The position numbers and the translations under genes are program-made. Positions 58,429-64,000 of a DNA stretch of 64,000 bases are shown here, piece after piece. The stretch spans positions 124,001 through 188,000 of the forward strand of contig CBDCNI010000001.1 of assembly GCA_965219175.1 (NCBI GenBank), read 5' to 3'. Origin of the DNA: JBBPZK01 sp965219175 (GTDB lineage Bacteria > Actinomycetota > Rubrobacteria > Rubrobacterales > Rubrobacteraceae). Within the stretch, counting starts at the first letter, position 1; every line of letters begins with the position of its first letter. The notes below the pieces were generated by a model. The model was not told where the DNA came from. It worked only from the letters and a program-made list of their open reading frames with translations, and searched no databases.

Positions 58429-59550
58429 TCACTCCCAGCGAGGCGTTATTACGTCGTCGACCTGCAAGAAGAGGAAGTGGTCGAAGTAGTAGTGGATGAG
58501 TAGCGCCGAGAGAACCACCGAGTAGAAAGAGAAGTAGTGCTGCTGCATCGGGTCTCCTGCCCAAATACCAGCGTACATCACGAAGCCGCGCACGAGCAAG
58601 TACGTGGCTCCCGCCCCGAGGGTGAACAGAAAGCACATCCAGTACAGGCTCTTGCCGCTCCGGGAGAGCCGGTTCACATATTCCGAGCCGATGAGCCCCC
58701 GCTCGGAACGCACCCGGTTGATGTACAACACGACCGCCAGGTACTGAAACGAGTGCCAGACGTTCAGACCCTGGAAGGCTACGTCGAGGTTGTACATGGC
58801 CGGCGTTATGAAGAACAGGACCGACGCGAGGCTCATGTGGAGCGTCTTCGGGACGTGCAGGAGTCCCACGCGCCACTCCCAAAGCGTCTTGATGATGAAA
58901 GCGGTAAAGAAGGTGAAGAAGGCGGCCATCGCAAGGGGACCGAAGAAGTCAAGCTTCAAAAACGCCGGGAAGAGGAGTGTCCGGCCGCCGGTCTCGAACG
59001 GGCCGCCGGCGAGGTTGATCCCACCGACGACGAGCGGCTCGCCGACGAACTTGTAGGTCGCTATCGGATAGAGGCTCGTCATGAGGAGACCGTAATCTAT
59101 GATCCGCGACCACAAACGCCACCGGCGCAACTCCTTGCCGCGTTGGTCCTTGAAACGGTAAGAGTCGGCGATATAGGCGGCCTGGTGGATCACGTGTACC
59201 GAAGCCCAGAGAAAGAATATGGTAACGAGCAGGGTGAGATTGTAAATAGCCAGCGACACCACTACCACCGGCAAGAAGTACGCCCCCTTGATGTAGCGCC
59301 GGTAGCGCTGCCGGAACCGCGGCTCCATAAAAGTCATCGTGTAAGTGGCGAACAAGTGAGGCCCACCGATAAACGCCGTAACAGCCAGGTCCACGACGAC
59401 GTTCGAGAATCCCCCTATCTGGGCGAAAAGGTGCGGCACGATCAGCAACACGCTAGAGAAGATAATGAACAGCAGATCGTAGCCGGGCGAGACCAGCCAC
59501 CTGTCACTGGAAGAACTTTTCGGTGTCGCCGGTGCGGAGATACTCGTCAA
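58429..59550 (-). CDS. Polytopic membrane protein with clustered histidines, unknown function
   Basis: This 373-residue protein has eight or nine predicted helices. Conserved-looking polar residues sit in or next to the membrane: His65, H-V-I-H (119-122) with D129, L-H-V-P-K-T-L-H (232-238), W-H-S-F-Q-Y (265-270), His338 and H-Y-Y-F-D-H (353-358). Such histidine clusters are typical of membrane di-iron hydroxylases and desaturases or of Brp/Blh-like dioxygenases, but I cannot place it in a named family. It lies 129 bases upstream of the serine palmitoyltransferase gene on the same strand, so action on the sphingolipid is an attractive guess. TTG at 59550 follows GGAGGAGGG. Confidence 0.68.
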   Translation of the reverse strand: MTSISAPATPKSSSSDRWLVSPGYDLLFIIFSSVLLIVPHLFAQIGGFSNVVVDLAVTAFIGGPHLFATYTMTFMEPRFRQRYRRYIKGAYFLPVVVVSLAIYNLTLLVTIFFLWASVHVIHQAAYIADSYRFKDQRGKELRRWRLWSRIIDYGLLMTSLYPIATYKFVGEPLVVGGINLAGGPFETGGRTLLFPAFLKLDFFGPLAMAAFFTFFTAFIIKTLWEWRVGLLHVPKTLHMSLASVLFFITPAMYNLDVAFQGLNVWHSFQYLAVVLYINRVRSERGLIGSEYVNRLSRSGKSLYWMCFLFTLGAGATYLLVRGFVMYAGIWAGDPMQQHYFSFYSVVLSALLIHYYFDHFLFLQVDDVITPRWE

Positions 59551-59958
59551 GTGGTCACCCTCCTCCAGTAATCAACAACCGTCAGCCCTACTAAATACCC
59601 CCACACCCTCGAAATTTCAACGTTTTCGAAAAACAGAAACAACGAGAACATAAAATGTATCCTACGGGCGCGCAGAGTAAATTACCTACTTACAAGCTCG
59701 GGCTGGTACGATGGCAACCTCGAGAGGGCCACCGGCGCCGGTAAGAGAATATGGGCGGGTACTTAAAGGAAGATTCGCGGTGCGTATGCCACCGTGAGCC
59801 TATGACTATGTTCGGCCTGGCAAAAGCAGGGGAAGCGTCCCGATCCCGACGTCTGGTGGTCAGATTCGTGGGTACCAGATCCGGAGGGAGCGCGTTTCAC
59901 CGATAGGCGTGCATGCCGTCTCCCTGAGATGGGGCCTTCATTCCGATAGGATGAAGTC
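59551..59958. other. Divergent intergenic region before the GH31 gene
   Basis: About 410 bases without a supported gene. On the minus strand TTGAAA (59615-59620) and TATTTA (59592-59597) with 17-base spacing form a weak candidate promoter for the histidine-rich membrane protein, overlapping a TCGAAA/TTTTCGA palindrome. The stretch 59580-59660 is AT-rich. No RNA element was recognised. Confidence 0.4.
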
Positions 59959-62295
59959 GTGAGAGACGAAACTCAAAACCACCGACGCGGATCCAAGCCG
60001 AATCTGCCATTTGCGAAGCTCTATTTCTCTCTGATCCTCTTGGTCTCGGCGTTCGTTCTGGCCTTCCGGCATCGGCGCGGGAGCCAGGCGTCCGGCTCCT
60101 TAGTCGAGGTGGCGTCAGATGTCGTCCCTGGTTCGTGGCGGGTCGGAAAATTCATCGTCACCCTGAAAGAGGAGCCAGACGGGCCGGCCTTGATCGTGGC
60201 GCACGAGGAAAGACCAGACTATTGCATTTGGCGCAGTATCCCTGGGAAGAGCTTCGTATCGGCCGCCCGCGGACTGGAGAGCGTAAGTGATACCCGTGCA
60301 CACTACTTCATCACCGATAAGGTCCTCGAAGAGTATCGGGATCAAACTATCGACCACGTCGAGCAGGGCAACCAAAGGATCGTCATCTCCGGGCGTCTCA
60401 AAAGTAAGAGTGCTTCCGAGGAAGTTGGATACGAGGCCGTCTTCTCGCGGGCTTCGGAGAGCCGGTTGGGCTTCGAGGTCCGGGTCGGCGAACCTTGCAA
60501 CCGTGTTTACCTGACCTACTCTTCTTCCGCCGGGGAAGGCTTCTTCGGCTTCGGGACGCAGTACACGTACTTCGATCTGAAGGGTAGACGGGTGCCGATC
60601 TTTATCGGGGAGCAGGGGGTCGGGCGGGGCGCCCAGCCTATAACCCTGATGGCAAACCTGAAGTCCGGGGCGGGCGGGAGTTGGCACAGCAGCTACGCCT
60701 GCGTACCGCATTACATCACCAGCGAACTGCGCTCTCTGTTTCTCGAAAACTACGAGTACTCCGTCTTCGACCTGCGCTCGGATGACCGGGTGCGGGTCGA
60801 GTTGTTTTCCTCCCACATGCGCGGCCAGATCGTCAGCGGCGACTCTCCGGCGGAACTAATAGAAGGCTACACGGAGTTCGCGGGCAGGATGCGTCCCTTG
60901 CCGGAATGGGTTCTCGACGGCGCTATAGTCGGGATGCAGGGCGGCACGGATAAGCTAATCGAACTAAAGGAGCGGCTGGACACCCTGGATACTCCGGTCG
61001 CCGCCTTCTGGTTGCAGGACTGGGTCGGGCACAGGCTCACGAGCTTCGGCAGCCAACTCTGGTGGAACTGGGAACTCGACGACGAAGCTTATCCTCGCTG
61101 GAGGTGGAACTGGGAGCTGAACGCGGAGAACGGGTACGCCCAAGAGAACACGCTAAGGGAGCAGCTAGAGGAAGAGAACACGAAGCTCATGACCTACGTA
61201 AACCCCTATCTGGTCGACGTTTCCGGCAAAGGGAGATACCGCAGGAACATGTTTGGAGAGGCGTCGGAGGCAGGTTATCTGGTAGAGAACCAACTCGGAA
61301 GGCCATACGAGATCGAGATCACCGACTTCTCAGCTGCCCCGCTCGACCTGACAAACCCAGGCGCCCGAGATTGGATGAAAGGTATCCTGCGGGGCAAGAT
61401 CGAACTCTTGGGCATCTCGGGCTGGATGGCGGACTTCGGTGAAGGTCTTCCCCACGATGCGGTCCTCTCCTCCGGCGAGAGCGCGGCAAGCTACCACAAC
61501 CGCTACGCCGAAGAGTGGGCGCGTCTCAACCGCGAGGCGATCCGTGAAGCCGGGCACGAGGACGACGTGGTCTTTTTCAGCCGCTCCGGGTACACCAGGA
61601 GCCCCCGTTACAGTACCTTGTTCTGGATCGGCGACCAACTCGTAAGTTGGGACCGCCACGATGGGATCAAGACGGCGGTTACGGGTCTCCTCTCCAGCGG
61701 TATCTCCGGCTACAGCCTCAACCACAGCGACACCGGTGGTTACACGGCGGTAAGCAGCACCATCAAGAACTATCATCGCTCCAAGGAATTGTTGCTGCGC
61801 TGGATCGAGCTGAGCGCTTTCAACGTAGTGTTCCGGACCCACGAGGGAAACAAACCCGAGGTCAACCACCAGATCTACACCGACGACGAAACCCTCCGGC
61901 ACTTCAGCCGCTTCGCCAAAGTCTACAAAGCCTGGAAACCTTACAGGATGGATCTCGTGGAGGAGGCTTCCCGCACCGGCCTTCCGGTCGTACGCCACCC
62001 TTTCCTCCACTACTGGGAAGACCCCGAGGCACGCCGCCTGGAGTACCAGTTCATGGTCGGCCCCGAGCTTATGGTCGCCCCCGTCCTGGACCCTGGAGAG
62101 AAGAGGGTAAAAGCCTACCTGCCGCGCGGCCGTTGGGTTCACCTGTGGTCGGGCGTGACCCACGGCTCTCCCGAGAGAGGCGTACACCTGAAGGTTGATG
62201 CGCCGGTTGGGGAGCCGGCTGTCTTCTACCAGGAAAGCTCAGAGGCCGGCCGCCGTTTTAGGGAAGAGCTAGAAAGACAGGGGATTATCTACTAG
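59959..62295 (+). CDS. Membrane-anchored GH31 alpha-glycosidase, sulfoquinovosidase-like (YihQ-like)
   Basis: This 778-residue protein has an uncleaved-looking hydrophobic segment at about 20-36, so the enzyme is probably anchored outside the cell. The GH31 core has the nucleophile in G-W-M-A-D-F-G-E, the acid/base Asp in W-I-G-D-Q-L-V-S-W, and H-S-D-T-G-G-Y. The segment W-L-Q-D-W-V-G-H-R-L-T-S-F-G followed by L-W-W-N-W is the sulfoquinovosidase signature that distinguishes YihQ-like enzymes from ordinary alpha-glucosidases. One position, where YihQ has the sulfonate-binding Arg301 (numbering from memory), reads Gln if aligned without gaps, so specificity may differ. It is convergent with the isomerase gene, with two bases between the stops. 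Confidence 0.84.
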   Translation: MRDETQNHRRGSKPNLPFAKLYFSLILLVSAFVLAFRHRRGSQASGSLVEVASDVVPGSWRVGKFIVTLKEEPDGPALIVAHEERPDYCIWRSIPGKSFVSAARGLESVSDTRAHYFITDKVLEEYRDQTIDHVEQGNQRIVISGRLKSKSASEEVGYEAVFSRASESRLGFEVRVGEPCNRVYLTYSSSAGEGFFGFGTQYTYFDLKGRRVPIFIGEQGVGRGAQPITLMANLKSGAGGSWHSSYACVPHYITSELRSLFLENYEYSVFDLRSDDRVRVELFSSHMRGQIVSGDSPAELIEGYTEFAGRMRPLPEWVLDGAIVGMQGGTDKLIELKERLDTLDTPVAAFWLQDWVGHRLTSFGSQLWWNWELDDEAYPRWRWNWELNAENGYAQENTLREQLEEENTKLMTYVNPYLVDVSGKGRYRRNMFGEASEAGYLVENQLGRPYEIEITDFSAAPLDLTNPGARDWMKGILRGKIELLGISGWMADFGEGLPHDAVLSSGESAASYHNRYAEEWARLNREAIREAGHEDDVVFFSRSGYTRSPRYSTLFWIGDQLVSWDRHDGIKTAVTGLLSSGISGYSLNHSDTGGYTAVSSTIKNYHRSKELLLRWIELSAFNVVFRTHEGNKPEVNHQIYTDDETLRHFSRFAKVYKAWKPYRMDLVEEASRTGLPVVRHPFLHYWEDPEARRLEYQFMVGPELMVAPVLDPGEKRVKAYLPRGRWVHLWSGVTHGSPERGVHLKVDAPVGEPAVFYQESSEAGRRFREELERQGIIY

Positions 62296-62297
62296 CT

Positions 62298-63653
62298 TCA
62301 TTCCACCCAATCGAGGCCGGTTTGCCGGGCGAAGCGGCGCAGGAGCGAAGCATTGTGTCCGGGGAAGACGGCCAAATGATGTGGCATCCCGGCGTGGCAG
62401 AGTTCCTCGAACCACGCGTACACATCGCGGTCCGGGACTTCCACGAGGCCGTTGGTGCCGGGTAGAGGACGCCGGGGCTGGATGGTCTTTGCGTCGTGGG
62501 CCATCAGGTGGTAGCGGCCGTCGCAGCGCCAGAGCCTGAAGATCGTGACGGGCTCGTCAGCCCTCAGGTTGGCGTCGACGACGAGCGGCTTCGGGACGTT
62601 GAAGTGCTGTGCGAGACGAGGGCCGTGGTCGCTTCCAATAGGGTCGCACATGGTCAGGGGGGCGTTGCCGGGGTGCCAGAGGGTGAGGGTCTCCCGGTCG
62701 TGCTCCAGCCAGTCGGATAGGTAGCCGGGACCGGGACTGAGCAACTCCCCGATCAAGCAAGACAAAGCTCCGTCCACGTCGCCTTCCATCGCGTTTGGGT
62801 AACCTTCGGTGGTGAGGCGCACCATCGCGAGATACGCCCACTGCCCGACCACGTTCGGCAACTCGGGCCAACAGCGGATCGCGAAAGCATCCAGGCTCTC
62901 TTCTCCGGCGAGCTGCCTCATCGCCAGGTAGTAGCGCGAGTTTACGTTCAGGTCTTCCTCCGCCACGTTCTCGAAGGGGAGCCCCAGTTCCAGCACCTGC
63001 TTCACGTCATCCCGAACGGCCTCTTCTGGTATGTCATTGGTGCTGTCTATGAACTCTTGAAGCCCGAAGTGGTGTAGCTGCACGCCGAGCGCCGAGTCGA
63101 GGTCGAAGGGGTCCGGGTGCATGTCGATGAAACCGGGAGCATGGTAGCCGACCAGGCCGACCTTGGCGCTCTTCAGACGGCGTGTCGCCACGCAGACCCG
63201 GATGGCTTCGTCGAGATCCCTTTGCAACCGCTCGTTATCGGGTGCGCCGTAGACGACCTCGAAGGGACGGTGGAGCTGCCTTAAGGTGGCGGCGAAGACG
63301 TGGGTCCCGACCAGTGAGCAGGAGCTGACCGTCTCTCCTTCCTGCCGCTCGAGCGTCGCCCACAAGATGACCGGCCCGTCCCAGAGCTGGGCCATAACCG
63401 GGGCCAGGCGACCGTCACCCATCGTCGGCTGGAGTGCTACCAGCGCCTCGCATTTTTCCTCGCGGCATCGCGCCACGGCCTTGCGCAGCGACGCGTCGTC
63501 CACCACCGTCTCGGGGATGAAGGTCTCGTAGGTAGAGGCTTTCAAGAAGCCCTGGACGTTTTCCGTGACCTCCCGATTCCACTCCTGGTCGAAGCCGGGC
63601 CGCTTGCGCCCGAGGAACACGACACCCAATTTTGTATTATTGTTGTGAATCAC
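62298..63653 (-). CDS. L-fucose-isomerase-like sugar isomerase (COG2407 type)
   Basis: This protein has 451 residues from the GTG at 63653, which overlaps the upstream stop (GTGA) and follows AGAGGAG. The longer open frame upstream runs through the neighbouring gene. It has the two-part plan of the fucose/arabinose isomerase-like superfamily: an N-terminal Rossmann-like half beginning K-L-G-V-V-F-L-G-R-K-R-P, and a C-terminal half with F-A-I-R-C-W-P-E-L-P, N-A-M-E-G-D-V-D-G-A-L-S and W-H-P-G-N-A-P. Metal ligands such as the Glu of M-E-G-D and the His of W-H-P-G are plausible. Relatives isomerise aldoses, including, to my recollection, sulfoquinovose in some Gram-positive sulfoglycolytic pathways. 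Confidence 0.75.
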   Translation of the reverse strand: MIHNNNTKLGVVFLGRKRPGFDQEWNREVTENVQGFLKASTYETFIPETVVDDASLRKAVARCREEKCEALVALQPTMGDGRLAPVMAQLWDGPVILWATLERQEGETVSSCSLVGTHVFAATLRQLHRPFEVVYGAPDNERLQRDLDEAIRVCVATRRLKSAKVGLVGYHAPGFIDMHPDPFDLDSALGVQLHHFGLQEFIDSTNDIPEEAVRDDVKQVLELGLPFENVAEEDLNVNSRYYLAMRQLAGEESLDAFAIRCWPELPNVVGQWAYLAMVRLTTEGYPNAMEGDVDGALSCLIGELLSPGPGYLSDWLEHDRETLTLWHPGNAPLTMCDPIGSDHGPRLAQHFNVPKPLVVDANLRADEPVTIFRLWRCDGRYHLMAHDAKTIQPRRPLPGTNGLVEVPDRDVYAWFEELCHAGMPHHLAVFPGHNASLLRRFARQTGLDWVE

Positions 63654-64000
63654 TTCGTAGATCTCCTCTCCAGAGCCGTCGTTGCGTTCGGAGGGTACAC
63701 GGCCAGGTCCTCTCCGACCAGCGGCTCCAGCCACACTCTGAACTCTTCGGGCATCTTGTCGGGTGTACAGATCCATTCTTCGGGTAGCGGCCTCTCGATA
63801 CCGGCTACCCGGTCCAGGGGAACCTCTTCTATCTCTACTTCGTAATGGGGCTTTCCGGTCCTGTGGAGGGCGAGCATCACGCCGGAGCGTCCGGCGCGCA
63901 GGGTTTCAGCGGCCCTGGCTCCGAGCATCCGGGCCTCCCGCCGGTCGCGATCCGAGACGGACAGAGAGTAGCTCCTCTGGCCCATGCCGAGCAACTCGCC
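63650..64000 (-). CDS. PfkA-type phosphofructokinase-like kinase, C-terminal part (runs off the right edge)
   Basis: 117 codons are open to the window edge. The segment S-D-R-D-R-R-E-A-R-M-L-G-A-R-A-A-E-T-L, then S-G-V-M-L-A-L-H-R-T-G-K-P-H-Y and E-V-P-L-D-R-V-A-G-I-E-R-P-L-P-E-E-W-I, then F-R-V-W-L-E-P-L-V-G, matches the C-terminal end of the ATP- or PPi-dependent PfkA family. The catalytic part is outside the window. Its stop overlaps the isomerase start by four bases, so isomerase and kinase are translated together. A ketose produced by the isomerase would be the natural substrate. Confidence 0.7.
   Translation of the reverse strand, partial: GELLGMGQRSYSLSVSDRDRREARMLGARAAETLRAGRSGVMLALHRTGKPHYEVEIEEVPLDRVAGIERPLPEEWICTPDKMPEEFRVWLEPLVGEDLAVYPPNATTALERRSTK

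Overview
The window looks like chromosomal DNA from a high-GC actinobacterium, most likely a Rubrobacter or close relative. This is an inference from the gene content (two F420-type LLM oxidoreductases plus a third fragment, PHP-domain PolX, an Eis-type acetyltransferase, a BCCT betaine carrier, GTG/TTG starts behind strong purine-rich ribosome sites, tightly overlapping operons) and not from a marker gene. No rRNA, tRNA, CRISPR array or transposase was seen.

Layout. 1-7.4 kb (minus): envelope genes, namely a DedA protein, a methyltransferase, a DMT permease, a polysaccharide deacetylase, an MGDG-synthase-like glycosyltransferase fused to a decayed deacetylase domain, and a PAP2/response-regulator/sensor-kinase operon. 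7.5-12.7 kb: a universal stress protein, a BCCT carrier with an orphan betaine-binding lipoprotein, and PolX. 12.8-14.2 kb: a small patch with a uracil-DNA-glycosylase-like protein and an MbcA/ParS-type antitoxin-like protein. 14.3-17.7 kb: trxB, a lipoprotein and purEK. 17.7-19.0 kb: an AT-rich patch with a DUF4258/YgiT-like pair and a HEPN protein. 19.1-31.7 kb (minus): a long operon for import and reductive breakdown of pyrimidines (cytosine deaminase, dihydropyrimidinase, M20 amidohydrolase, class III aminotransferase, three NCS1 carriers, a LysE exporter, an F420-type oxidoreductase).

32.8-35.5 kb: a low-GC restriction-modification island (adenine methyltransferase, PD-(D/E)XK nuclease, HNH nuclease) sitting between an intact LLM oxidoreductase gene and a detached copy of an LLM gene 3' end. 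36.5-40.6 kb: an Eis-like acetyltransferase and a PadR regulator facing a small membrane-protein operon through two matching 18-bp palindromes. 40.7-46.8 kb: glycolipid-type genes (two glycosyltransferases, a tandem SDR fusion, a flippase-like protein) and another SDR. 47.0-54.4 kb (minus): a DeoR-controlled ABC sugar import and ketose-phosphate operon (SBP, two permeases, PfkB, SIS isomerase, GatZ-like). 55.0-59.6 kb (minus): serine palmitoyltransferase, a GNAT-fold acyltransferase and an NAD-epimerase, the core set for bacterial ceramide synthesis, preceded by a His-rich membrane protein. 60.0-64.0 kb: a GH31 sulfoquinovosidase-like enzyme convergent with an L-fucose-isomerase-like protein and a PfkA-type kinase, suggesting sulfosugar or related sugar catabolism.

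The strongest leads are the ceramide cluster in a presumed Gram-positive, the possible sulfoglycolytic genes at the right edge, the pyrimidine operon in which an F420-type enzyme may supply the missing reductase, and the three small defence-like patches, one of which preserves traces of its insertion.
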